A stretch of 64,000 nucleotides of DNA, from positions 62,001-126,000 of the forward strand of contig CAJNDS010002341.1 of assembly GCA_905221605.1 (NCBI GenBank), in the 5' to 3' direction. Below are positions 35,740 through 47,213 of this stretch, piece after piece. The notes under the pieces were generated by a model that saw only the letters and a program-made list of their open reading frames with translations, ran no database searches and was not told the DNA's origin. The DNA is from Symbiodinium natans. Its lineage: Eukaryota; Sar; Dinophyceae; Suessiales; Symbiodiniaceae. Made by a program: the position numbers and the translations under genes. The number at the start of each line of letters is the position of its first letter. Within the stretch, counting starts at the first letter, position 1.

Positions 35740-36320
35740 TGTCAACACCTGTCTCAACTTGCAACCCCCAGCGCATGTTCGGCAGCATTGTCATGCTTAA
35801 TCGTGAGACGAGTTGCACATTGAAACCCGTTGGACAGCGCCATGTGTACTTCCTCAAGGAATCCTTCCTGGTGTTTGGGCACGTGTTGCTGCAATCAAGG
35901 CTGGCCTTCACTGCAAAAAAAACCACGAGTTGCAGAATCGAAATTGTGCTGAAGCATGCTGAAGCGCCACCTCATCATCTCCGTCGCATGCCTTCAGGCA
36001 CTCCATGCATGAAGCGTCCCCCGTGTCAATTATCAACAACAGCTTCAACAGTGTACACGGACAGTACTCCACTGACTCATGTGACTCATCTTGACCGATA
36101 GAGCACAGCTTTAATGCCATTCTGACAAGCCGCATGCAGGAGCTTCTCCGCTGCAGTTCCAGGCAGCTCCATAGGCTTGGCTTCACTGACATATTCCGCA
36201 ACAATCGCGAATGCCCTGTCCGAATGACTTGCAAAGGCTGCGTAAGGAAGATACTTGCAAGAATCTCGAAGCGCTCTCTGTCAGCTTGGGGAGCAGGAGC
36301 AACTCGAGATCGTACGAAAG
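35740..36320 (-). CDS. candidate exons, one PPR-like
   Basis: An exon beginning after the acceptor CTGACAG (near 36,285) reads RALRDSCKYLPYAAFASHSD, RAFAIVAEYVSEAKPMELPG, then TAAEKLLHAACQNG. The alternation of two short helices and the LLHAACQNG ending resemble a pentatricopeptide or related helical-repeat unit. A second stretch at about 35,875-35,765, after a CACCAG acceptor, reads EGFLEEVHMALSNGFQCATR then LTIKHDNAAEHALGV, without a known motif. Whether both belong to one gene is not shown. Confidence 0.35.
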
Positions 36321-38482
36321 CTAGGCGACTCGCTTGTTGACTTAGCGTGTATGTGGGGCTTGGGGTTGAAGGTTGCCGGAGGAGCAACTTGGCGGTCCAA
36401 AACGATGTCTGCTGCACAGTTTATCTAAATGCAGCGAAAGCAAGTCGAAGACTGTGGCATGTCAGGGTAACCTGAAGAGTCGAGAAGAGGCAAGTTGTAT
36501 CAGCTTGGGCAGCAATTCAGAGCATTTTAGAGCAACTAAGTATGCCCAAACGACCGAACCGTGTGTGTCGCACAAAGCCGGAGGCTTGAACCATCGAGCG
36601 CTTAACCCGGCTTAACTCAGCTGCCACAAGTGCAGACGTGAATGCACAAAATGGCTTAGCCAGGGCAAGCGTGAGGCCATCAAGAAGCGATTTCTAGAGC
36701 TAAGAGTAGCTTTCCTGCTTTCCTCCTGACAAGAGGCAGACAAAGACAACAAAGTGCATCCTGCAATGAGTTCCGATCGCTCGGGTCCATCCACGCGACC
36801 CGTGCCCTGCAATGATGACGGATGTGCCAAATGGCGCCAGTGCTCTGCCAATGCTCTGCCAATGCTCTAAGGCCTCGCCTGGCGCCTTCGCCAAGGTAGC
36901 CTTCCTCGACCTCTTCGGGCAGGCGGTCGAGCTTCCCTGACCTCGGATTGTATGCAGTGTAATGCAGGAAGAGAATAGACTTCGAGGCCCTAATAAGGCT
37001 GTGGCTTCCGAAGCTTGGGCCCAGGGTGGCCAGTCGAGGCAGGGGCGGGGGTTTCGGGCATGCCGCCTGTTTGACAAATTTATGAACAGGAGGGCCCCGA
37101 ACTCCCTCCGGCACGTGCCACTATCATTAACAACTCGATGCCCTTCAATGTGTCATACCGACAAAGCCTGAGACGGCACTGCTTTGCAAACCACCATGCC
37201 CTACGCATATTTACGCAGAACCTGGCGACAGATCGAGACTTCAGACACAGGAGAGAAACGAGAGAGGAGAAACGACAAATGGCAAGCTGACAAAGGGGCA
37301 GCCCTACTGGCACTTGCCCACATCGCGGACAGCGTGCGGGCGCAGAAGTGCAGCCGGACGCACTCGCACGACGCAAGCAATGCAAGCTGTGCAGTGACCA
37401 ACGGGATTGCTAAAGACGCTGACATGCTCAAGGCTTACTATTGCTGCATTTCACCATGTATAAACGCGGCATATCCGCCCAGGAGTGTCGGGGAATCTGC
37501 ACACTCTAAAGGAACATGAAGATTTGACACCCTCAGTGCAAGAGCCCGTACAACGGGAAAAGACATGGGAAGACTGAGCAGCGGACTGCGCCAAGCTCTT
37601 CACGTAGCTAACCGCCTGTTCGACTTCCTGCACTGCGCGGCACTTAGAGGATCTGCCCAGCCTATGTGTCCAGAAGCAAAGCCCTAACATCCCCAAACCC
37701 TCCCAGGAAGCCGGCACATCGCCCCCACATAGGAGCCCGCAGCGACCCGAGTACTAAAGAAGGAGACTCTACTCTCTGAAATTCCTGGCCCACTGCAGGT
37801 ATCCGGGCAGCTTCTCGGTTGAAGACAGTGGTACAGTTAACGAACAGCAGAACAGCAGCGGGTCGGGTCCTGCTGTTGCTGGCACATTTTCACTACCTCG
37901 GCAAATCCTATCTCATCAGCGCACGAGCAGGAAGATCCTGCAGGCGACACAAAGCTGGCATCTCAGAAGCAGGCACAAAAGCCCTTTTCCACGAGACACG
38001 TAGCGACCTGCGGCTGCAGTACCAACGCTGACCACCAACAAAAAGCAGCACGAGAGTGCAAAGATCGTCAGAGCATCGTGAAAGCTCCGGTGCACCGCAC
38101 TGCGCCTCTTCTGCCAAGAAGTCTTGCCGATGCCTCCGAAATCGCATGTAGGAGGACTCCAAGAACATCTAGCATCTCCAGCTGACAGTGTAAAGTAGTG
38201 CAACGAAATGTGTTTCTTCTTCCGTCCTCGGGCCCAGCAGGACATCGAAGCTATCAGGGCTTTGCCCTGGCCTTCTGCCTCAACGATTCAGCCCATGCCC
38301 GCACACAGATGAATCGCAAAAGGAGCCGGACCTTCGGACTGCCGCATCTGGTCCGGCTTTGCCTTTCAAAGTCATGCTTCTTTTCTCGGTGGAATGTGGG
38401 GGAAGGGCGAGGAGGGGTTAGGGGGTGGGGGGGTGGGGGGGTGAGAAGGGGAGGCGGGGTGTGGGGAGGGGTAGGGGGGGGT
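36321..38482. other. no gene resolved; purine-rich end
   Basis: Several overlapping frames (for example 36,680-37,114 and 36,700-37,077 on the minus strand) cannot be told apart. GCATTGGCAGAGCATTGGCAG at 36,840-36,863 is a short direct duplication. From 38,396 the plus strand becomes nearly pure G/A and runs into the assembly gap. Confidence 0.35.
38396..38482. repeat. G-rich purine tract before gap
   Basis: Runs of G separated by single T or A (GGGGTTAGGGGGTGGGGGGG and similar) directly before the N block. Such DNA can form G-quadruplex and often stops sequencing. Confidence 0.85.
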
Positions 38483-38582
38483 NNNNNNNNNNNNNNNNNN
38501 NNNNNNNNNNNNNNNNNNNNNNNNNNNNNNNNNNNNNNNNNNNNNNNNNNNNNNNNNNNNNNNNNNNNNNNNNNNNNNNNNN
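38483..38582. other. assembly gap, 100 N
   Basis: Exactly 100 N, a conventional placeholder, so the true gap size is unknown. Left flank is G-rich; right flank is ordinary sequence. Confidence 0.98.
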
Positions 38583-38814
38583 CACGGCTGCGAGTAGTGA
38601 AATGCGGTGTACATTGGGATGCATTGAATGTGTTTCAGGTGTGCACCTTCACTGCAAGGATCTTCGGATGTGCAATTCATCATTGTTCCTGGCCATGCAC
38701 AGCGCAGAACAAGCTCTCATCAACAAGCCTCGACACCGAGGCCCCAGACAGTGAAAACAATATCGTTAGAAGCCACTGTCAAGCTCAATAAATGAGATCA
38801 GGAAACTCACCATT

Positions 38815-38880
38815 AAAGGGGGTTTAAGGGGTTTTGGGGTTCAGGGAGTTTACAGGGTTCAGGTGGTTTTGGGATTTGAA
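38815..38880. repeat. degenerate TTTAGGG-like tract, reverse orientation
   Basis: Reads GGGGGTTTAAGGGGTTTTGG, then GGTTCAGGGAGTTTACAGGG: the G-rich strand is the plus strand, opposite to the arrays at 10.8 and 32.7 kb. It is short and decayed. Confidence 0.6.
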
Positions 38881-39033
38881 AGGGAAGTAACGGAGTGCAA
38901 CACGGCCGGGCGCAGTGCAGGTTGCGAGCAGGTGCGGTGTAAACACATGCAGTTTAGCAGGGTCGCTCACTAGAGATTACAAGCGTGCTTTGTTTGAGTA
39001 TGTTCAAATGCCCGTGTCCTTCAGCAGATGCTG

Positions 39034-39081
39034 GCAAGGACTCTCCATCCTTTCTTAGCAAGGACTCTCCATCCTTTCTTA
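39034..39081. repeat. 24-nt perfect tandem duplication
   Basis: Two exact copies of a unit that begins GCAAGGACTCTCC and ends TTTCTTA. Confidence 0.95.
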
Positions 39082-41864
39082 TGCTGCTTAGCCCGCTAAG
39101 AGGGCCTGCAGTTCTGGTGCGAGTGGCAACTCCAGATTAGTCAACCAGGCCACCGTGATTGCAAGCACTCCGCCGAGTCCTTGAATGTGTGAAGAGCTTT
39201 GGTTCCATACTTCCATACCCTCAAGCCGAGAGTTTGCTTAAGTTGAAAAGACTACGGAAGCCAGAGTCTCCCATTTCGGAGGTTCGAGCGTTTCGGGTCC
39301 CGGTTGGCGCCTCCGGGCCAGGCAGAGGATTTTTTAAGTTCCCATTTGGGTCGGCCGGCGCAGCCTTTTCAGGCCTGGATCTGGGACACCCTGGCACGAC
39401 TCCATGTGCCATTTGCTGCCGCGAACAGATTCATTCGAATAGCAGCTGCTGCATAAGCAAGGTTGTGCTAAGTTGTGCTAATTGATTGTGGCTCTTGCAG
39501 TTTGGTTGCATGTCTTCCGCTGGTGCACCCCAAAGTCGTTTTGTTTTCTGATTCTTCCAAGTTACAATAAGAGTAAAAGAAACCTGGCGAGTTCGATGAC
39601 ATCAGCAACGAGAGCTGCACATTTAAATCAACATCGGCTCCCGCAGCCTGCGCACTTCAGGCTGGCTGATTGCACGTCCTGCGAAGACTCCACTACATTG
39701 CAGCAGACTCCACTATATAGGCACTAGAATCAGAGCTTCCACCCCAAGCCTGGTTCAGCGCGAAGGAGAGTGCTGCCTCGAGAACGGCAAAGATTGCACC
39801 ATGATGCAAGCGGCAGCGGCCAAGCAACCACGCCTCCACAATATGATCGGTCGGCCTGGGTCAGCTAAAGCGTGCGCGGTGGCTTGCTCCTCATGAATGA
39901 CATGACCTTGCTGCGGCAAGGATGCGCGCCATCCTCAGTGTCAACCAAACCTGGCCAAGACAAGTCAGGACATGCTTCGGCTTCGGCGCTGGATAGTCAG
40001 TCAGAAGAACGGCCTTGATCTTGCAAACTTCCGTCGGCAGCTACGCCAACTTGCTTGCAAGTGCACTGGCTGAAGAGGAGAGACACCACAACCTTGGCGT
40101 ACGACACAGCTTGGAAAGCAGGCTACTGTGCTGGAGAACGCGCCAAACATTCTGTCCTTCAGGCAACTACCCTTGCTGCCTCGTCACGAAATGCAAACAT
40201 GTCATCTCAGGCAACGGATGCTCAACTCAGCCACATGGGCTTGAGCTGAAGCTGCTGAACGTGATGAAACTTGTGAACACTTTGAATACTGCTCTTGACA
40301 GCTGAGCCTTGTTCAACTTGACATGTGCCTACAGCATGCGCAAACGGTCCTCGGAGCCCAAGATGCTGGGGACGACGGTAACGGCAGCCTGTTCTCTTGA
40401 AGGCAAATAAAACACAGCGACGGCAGAGAGCATGGCGATTCCAAACAAAGCCTCTTTGCCATCGCGAAGGAATGCAATCGAGATCTCCTGAAGCTCGCAC
40501 TAGACGTTGAGTCAACGGAGAACAGCTGCCGTCCTCCACTCTCTTGCGTTTCTCGCCTGATACCTTCTTCTCTTTTTTCGGGAGCAACGCCTCCTGCCAG
40601 ATCAAAGGCTGCATCCTTCTCGCAGGGTGCAAAGCGATTGAGATCCACAGCCTCGACGTCCAGTGCTTGCGTGATGTTTCTGCCAGCGATGCTCAGGAGA
40701 ACCTGACGGGTGCTATGTTGATGCTACGATGGCACCGGACTGATGAGATCTCATGACATGAGGCTCCGACATCACCAGGCTGCAGCAAGCCATGCGAAAC
40801 ACCGGTAGAGAGGACACGGCAAACACAAATGGCTCGGGCCTGAGTCATATGCCAAAGCAGCGAAGGCGGCGAAGGATTGGCGAAGGAAGGAACCGAGTTG
40901 CCGACAACTTGTCCTTGCTGGCCACAGCGCTTCCGGACCGCCTCAAGGACACCCTTCCGTATCCCCGTTTATCTTCATTCCACTATCACATACTCTCACT
41001 ATGTTGCCTCTTTATCCTTGGCATTCTCCCTGACGGATGCTGAAACGATCCGCTGCCTCCACCCATGGTTTGGGAAGCTTGGCGGCCCCGCGGGCCAGCG
41101 TGGCCAAGTCCACCGCCTTATCGCGTAAAATCTGTTTGTGTCGGTTCTTTAAAGCACCGAAACCGTATCGGATGAAGGCGTAGATGTTTCATCGCTAGTT
41201 GCAATTCAGGCAACCCTGGACACAGACATGCAAGAACCAAGCGACTAAAAAAGCAAACACAAGCGCTACCCTGCACTGAGTGCGCAGCAGAAACCTCGAT
41301 GTCCAAGGACCTGACCTTCGGAGCAGAGGCTTTCTCACCCGAATGAGGCATGCAAAGAGAAAAGGGACCCCCATGGACCCCTCGAAGCAGAGTTGACAAA
41401 GTGGCACTCTCCAGCAGAGTCTCAAGGGGCTCGGGCGTGCCTCGGGCTGCTTGTCGGGAATCTTCTTGATGCCCTGTGGGAAGGCGTGGCGCTGTGCGGT
41501 CTATAAACTGCGCTTACAGTTACCGTGGAAAAAAACAAAATGTGGCCCGTTGCCTCAAGCAACGGCAAGAAGACGTTGGCCGGAATCCCAAAATTCTCAG
41601 TCGTCTCCTGGACGGATGCACATGGGATGAACGTGCGTTCCAAGAGAAGATTCTTCTGCAAGTCGGAATACAAGACTTCAAGACTTTCTTGTCACCAGCC
41701 ATGTGCTGTGGAACATCGGCTGTGCGCTGCGTTGCCCTTCCGCCTCCCGTCGTGTGCTTTGGAAATCGAAGGACGCGAAGAGTGCCCGCACTGCCCCACC
41801 TCGCATGCCACTCTCTTCTCTCTCTTCCTTCCTTCCTTCCACAGCACGTAACCCCACTAGTCTT

Positions 41865-41906
41865 CTCTCTCTCTCTCTCTCCCTCCCTCCCTCCCTCCCT
41901 CACTCC
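41865..41906. repeat. (CT)n/(CCCT)n microsatellite
   Basis: About nine CT units followed by five CCCT units. Confidence 0.9.
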
Positions 41907-42848
41907 CTCTCGGGGCGGCTCGGGGGGCAGGTCAGACCCTCCACCCGTGCGGAATGCACGCCATCGTCAGTTCAAAAGGACGGTGCTCACTTATGCAACT
42001 GGACAATCCAACCAAAACCTCGCCACAACCCCTAACGCTGCTTCCACTTCGCGAAGGTCATGAGGCTGCGACGAGAGTCGCACAGAACGCCGCCTCGAGC
42101 ATCTTCGGGGGTGTCCGTGAGGACAGCAATCTGCAACCGCAAAGGACCAGAAAACTTTCATTACATCTTGTCAGTCACATGCCTCGCTCAGTAGCAACCG
42201 CAACACTTGCAAACTGATCTTGCTCAGCAGTGCACTTTTCGCACTCTAGACAGCGAAGATGGTAAAGAGTTGTTCAACCACATGCTCCCGAAACTCCGCC
42301 GTGCGAGACTTCACGTCTTTTTGCCAGCTACACACGTATAGACCTGGCTAGATTCGGCTAGATTACGCCGTACACAGCCATCCACTTGTCGCTGTAGAGG
42401 AAAGATCCCATCAGAGTCTCGCAAAGCAGGGAAATGGACTAAGGAACATCGAAGCTGCTTGCTCCACGAAAACATGTAGCCCAGATCTTTCAACATTCGT
42501 CGCTGTTGGGTGAGACCAGCGCAGAATCCCTCCTTTCCAAGGTATCTCCGGTCGAAGAGGAGAGTGTCTGTGCTGTAGCAGTCTCGAGCATCTCGTGCTT
42601 GCAACATCTTGCAACAGTAAACTCCCGACTACTCATGTGAACCACAATGTACCAAAGTCTAAAGAACAGTCTTCTGTCACTATGCACAGGCTTTATCTGG
42701 CGAGCATGCCGATCTACTTGGGTGCGAAGACTGCATGGTTCACGACGGCACCATGCCCTTTGAGCGTGCGAAGGCAGTCCTTGGTGCATGCGTAGTCATG
42801 CGTAGTCAAGCAGTCAAGACCACCGCAAGCATGCACAATGCATTTTTT

Positions 42849-45264
42849 TCAAGAAAAAGGCATTCTGCACTGTGGACCAGCATCTCCAGCACTAGCAACC
42901 CATATTCGAGCCGTGCCATCGGAGGCCGCCGTGATGATCTGCGACTTGTCTGCAGAGAATTCTGCGGACACTACTCCGTTGCCTGAGTTGCTGTGTGGAC
43001 TTTTAAGTTGCAGTGGAATGTGATCTTTGTCAAAAGAACCTTCCGAAACTCTTCCCAAAAACTCCAAGGCACCATGCCCAGTAAACGTACGAATACATTT
43101 CCTGCAGGGTCTTAACGGATCTCAGTCGCAGGAACTGAAGATTGACTATAGAGACTATAGAAAGTGTGGATGAACAGCTGGAAGCGATGCATGGTGCTAA
43201 TCCCTGTTCTGTCTTCTTGGAAGCTTGGAGGTTCCATAGTTTGGCAGTTCGATCCCACGACCCCGTCAGCAGCGTCAAGCCATCTCGGGACAAGACTGCC
43301 TTAGTTCTGACACTTCTCCAGTTCCCCATGTTTGTCCATTTCTGTTCGGCATCTGTTGGCATTCTGGGCACTGCGCGGCCTCACACACTTAGCACGCGAT
43401 CTGCTATCACAACAGTTTCCAATCGTCCGCTGCGTTGCTGAGGTGATGTAGGTGCGATGGCCCTTCAAGCTGAACATGCACTCATCGGTGGAAAGGTTCC
43501 TCGGCTATCCCAGCAGATGAAGAGTAGTAGTCCCGCCTACTCGCGCTGAAACCCAACACTCCAGCCAAGCATCCAGCACTTGGCAGTGCCGTCTTGCAGC
43601 GTCGACAGCGCCAAGTTCCGCTGATCGGTGCTGAAGACTGACACGACCACCTCACCTGGCAGTTGCGGAAGTCCGAATCCAACGTTGCCAAGGTGTGTGG
43701 ACTTTGGCATCGTCATCTAAGTGAACTACAACCGCGACGCAAGATTCACGCTTTGCCTCGTGGCCGCTGCAGGCTTTTCATGCACTCGGCTGTCTCGATG
43801 TCCCAAACCTGGGCACCAGAAGCCAGTTCAGCCTTTTTCAATCCGCCAGGCCTCTAGGCACGTGGCTGCACAAACAAGATCTAAATAGTTGCCAAACCTT
43901 GCCTTCGCAGTTCGGTCAACCGAGGCGGTGAGGACGCTCTGGCGGTCTCTGGAAAAAATTGCTGTCACCACTCCATCACCATGACCTGTAAACACCTTCA
44001 GGCATTCCCCGGTGAGGACGCTGTAGAGACGAGCTGTGCAGTCCTGAATTTCTGGAGGGCAGCATTCTGGTCATGCACTCTTGCACGTGGCGCATGTCAG
44101 GGATCCAACGCAGATTCGCCATGATACAGCTGTCTTGAGACAGGAAGCGTATGAGGCAGTCAGCACAAAAAAACCGTCGTCGGAGAAAATGGCCGTGTAC
44201 ACCGCATTGGTGTGCCCTTTGAGAATCTCCACCTGTAGCTTCGACAGAGATGTGGAAATCCATGGGCGCGCAGAACCCTTAGCTTACCTTGGCTACCCTG
44301 TTTGCCCTTGCTTGAACAACCTAAGCCTAACAATGGTCCAGAAACCCAGAGCCTCTCAGAGGGGATAGCAACAAAGATATACAGCCAGACCTCGCTCTGT
44401 GCCATAGTGTGCACTGCGGCACAGGTGTCCTTCTCTTCCGGCACAGATGCCTGAGCCCTCCCCTGGCTGCTAATTAATACACAGTGTCCTCGCAGTTGTC
44501 TCAGCTTGTCACGGAGTTAGCCCACTGCAGTTCTTGCAAGTCCGATTTGTCCGCCATGCGCCATGTGGCGGAGATCTGCCATGACAACCCAACCGTCGCG
44601 GGTTGCAGAACCATTCATCCCCTAGACGTGCAATAGCAGATCGAAAAACATTCTAAAAACAGCCGGCAAGTGGCACACTCTCCGGTGAGAATATTCCAGA
44701 TGCGTGCATTGCAATCCCTCGATGCTGTCAAGAGAGTACACCCATCTGCCGAAAAAGCAGCATGCCTGCAAAGCCACAATGTCGCACAACGAGTAACATG
44801 CGAATCATGCGACCGCCAAGTCTCACAAAAGCGAGCGAGAGAGAGAGAGAGAGGAGAGTAAGAGAGACAGAGAGAGAGTCAGGGAGAGTAGCTCTGGTTT
44901 CGACAAGGAGTTTTTTTGGAACCCATGGAGCACCTGACGCCCGATTGGTCACCACCAAGGGTTTGGGTGCAGTCCCCAGTCTCAGCGTTCCAGATCTTCA
45001 CGCCACCATCTACGGAAACCGTCGCAACTAGTGACACATCTTGGACGATGAGGTTCAGGTTCACCTCTTTCGCAAAACCCAGATCCTGACCAGGCCAAAA
45101 GTAGCGTTTAATCAGCGTGTCGACTCACATGTTTGAGTCTATGTGGCACGTGCCCATGAACGAACCTGCAGTCGCCGCTTCGGGTCTAAGACCTCGCTTT
45201 CGCAAAGAAGGCGTTGTCTGTACACGGGGGCTCCAGTAATCCTGAAGACCTCCTGCTGGATATC
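42849..45264 (-). CDS. WD40 protein, seven blades, ubiquitin-like N-terminus
   Basis: Eleven exons join in phase: 45,264-45,166; 45,064-44,934; 44,765-44,675; 44,232-44,149; 44,043-43,903; 43,808-43,757; 43,655-43,562; 43,499-43,439; 43,299 to about 43,214; 43,101-43,073; 42,982 to about 42,849. Exon 1 and the start of exon 2 read DIQQEVFRITGAPVYRQRLL, then CESEVLDPKRRLQ, then VNLNLIVQD: the helix, QRLL strand and final strand of a ubiquitin-like fold. Seven WD40 blades follow, with endings GGVKIWNAETGDC, NARIWNILTGEC, TARLYSVLTGEC, TAKVWDIETAEC, TAKCWMLGW, TAKLWNLQASK and TARIWVAS, and linkers LKGHTNAVYTAIFSDDG and FTGHGNGVVSAEFSADKSQ. Donors are GT (3), GC (5) and GA (2); all ten acceptors are AG|G. 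The exon with the start Met lies upstream and was not found; the stop at 42,849 is the first in frame after blade seven, but another intron is possible. Such propellers bind partner proteins; the partner is unknown. Confidence 0.9.
44836..44882. repeat. (GA)n-rich tract in WD40 intron 2
   Basis: GAGA and GAGAGA runs with a few interruptions. The tract lies between exon 2 (ends 44,934) and exon 3 (starts 44,765) of the WD40 gene. Confidence 0.85.
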
Positions 45265-45532
45265 CTGGCGACGGGCAGTCGTTGAACATGGACTGTTCGC
45301 GCTTGCAAAATCCCTGTCAGCAACCCCTCCACACCACCCTGCTAAACGGCACCCTAAGCATAAAACAACAAAACAACAAAAAGACGACAAGGGCATGTGC
45401 TGTAATGATCCTGGAATCCTGATACCCCCATATACTCTTTATCGCCCTTCTGTAACTCTGTTTACCTTATCGAGCCCTTGAGTCCCTGACCATGAGATCT
45501 TGAACCTCCGTGAGTACATAATTTTCAAGATA

Positions 45533-45533
45533 C

Positions 45534-45564
<31 letters not shown>

Positions 45565-45615
45565 TTGATATTGTGTATGCGTACACACATAATGTGCATG
45601 TATGTATATATGTAC
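45533..45615. repeat. TA/CA-rich microsatellite
   Basis: TA units with CA and TG interruptions. Confidence 0.85.
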
Positions 45616-47088
45616 CCCCCGTAGGCGATCGGGATCTGAAAACGCACGGTTTGCCGGGAGCAGAGGGCAGCTGGACTCCCGCAAAGGAAGCTGACAACAA
45701 CCACCCCTCACCCGCCCCACCCCCACCCCCACCCACCTGCCCCCCCCCCCACCCCCACCCACATCCCCCACACTGTATGGGTCGAAGTTGCGGAAGCCCC
45801 TCCCCAAATAGCTTGAGCCCTTTATCTGGGCCTTTTCTTGGGGTTATTTTTGCAGGCAAGAGGTGTTGCAAATCCCCCCCCCCCAACGTCGGCCCCCTCT
45901 CCGGGAGCTGCATTGGGCCAGGCCGAGGCAGGTCGCGTAGCGTTAAAACTATATGTATATGTTATGCAACTACATATAGCCCCACCCCATGCTCTAGGTC
46001 TCTCTCCTGTGCGGTTTGAGTCGGCTCAAGCTCCAAGCTCGCAATCTCAGTTCCACTGGTCGCATAGTGCACCTGGGATTCTTCTTTGTTCGTATACCCG
46101 CTTAGGGATGATAATTTACCCCGGATAGGCATTACAGTATACCCCCCCTAATCGGGACAGGGATTCTGATATACCCTCATAGGGATTATAGTAGTAAGGG
46201 CAACATGAATCCCGATTTTGGGGGTTCAATGGTATTATTGTAGCACAAATACTTTGTCTACGAAAGCTTGTGCAAGATTGCAGAGCTGACCAGGACGAGC
46301 CAGAAAGGAGCATGACTAAGTCCCCTTTCTGTCGAAGAGCTGTAACTTGCACAGTGGTGTTGGATAGCATCGGCAGGCTCCATGCATGCTACGTCATCCA
46401 ATCTGAGCCACATCGAGTCACAATTAGGAGTCACAATTTCTGGTCGGTCGGGCTCCGAAAGCATGCACATGCGAACATGCACAGGATCTCAACTGAACCA
46501 CGCCCAGAGTGGCAATTGCACTACGTCGTGAAGTGCCTCAAGATTGCGTTCTCGAAATCGTGGTACAGTCCATGGCGGGAACCTGCCAGTGCAAAGATGC
46601 TGGAAGCAATTGTCAGGATATCGCGATGTCAATGGACAGCATGTGGTCATGTCAGCTTCGCAAGGCCCAAACTCATCCTTGCCACTAGGCAGGTATACGG
46701 CAGACACCTTGACGCCCACACAACGTGTCCTACAGTGTTGAACTACCGCACCAGACAGCAAATAAACACCCAGCCTTGCATTGCGCGCTGAACGTGTTTC
46801 CCTGTCAACTTCATGGAGATCCACTGCTTACATGACTTGTTGTGTGCGCATGCTGCGCTTGCCTGGCTGTCGAAGCCAACAAAGTGGACGTTCTCGCCAG
46901 CGCGCAAACTGGCCTTCTTTCCTTTGGCAAACCTGCGGAAAAAAGGGTGTGCTTGCACCTTGTGCACGTGATATAGTCAAGTCCCTGTAGTGCAACTTGA
47001 GATCGGGGCCACGAAAGCTAGAAACGCGGCTGACAAGCAAGCTTTTTTCGAGTCAGGCGCAGGGCCTGACCAAGACGGAGAGGGAAGC

Positions 47089-47213
47089 CGGGGGGGGGGG
47101 CCCCCCCCCTCCCAGAAATCAATTAAGGCGACCCTGAAAGGAGGGGGGGGGGGACACCTTAAGATTGATTTTGTCAATCCTATAAGGGGGGGGGAGGGGG
47201 GGCCCCCCCCCTC
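47089..47213. repeat. G-run/C-run foldback element
   Basis: GGGGGGGGGG followed by CCCCCCCCC at the left end and GGGGGGGAGGGGGGGCCCCCCCC at the right end. Between them AAATCAATTAAGG (47,116-47,128) is an imperfect inverted copy of CCTTAAGATTGATTT (47,157-47,171), with another G run in the loop. The whole could fold into a cruciform-like structure. Confidence 0.7.

Larger units (their letters stand above)
38583..42840. other. no gene resolved
   Basis: Minus frames 40,313-40,648 (VDLNRFAPCEKDAAFDLAGG) and 41,673-41,525 (SVQETTENFGIPANVFLPLL) look coding but have no partner. Minus frame 42,311-42,607 (LTQQRRMLKDLGYMFSWSKQ) lies just downstream of the WD40 gene and could be its 3' exon or the next gene. 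A CT/CCCT microsatellite lies at 41,865-41,906. Confidence 0.35.

Noticed and set aside
46545-46660. Minus frame ILTIASSIFALAGSRHGLYH, resembling a helical RNA-binding repeat
   Set aside because: A stop lies four codons upstream with no AG acceptor between, so it cannot start an exon as read.
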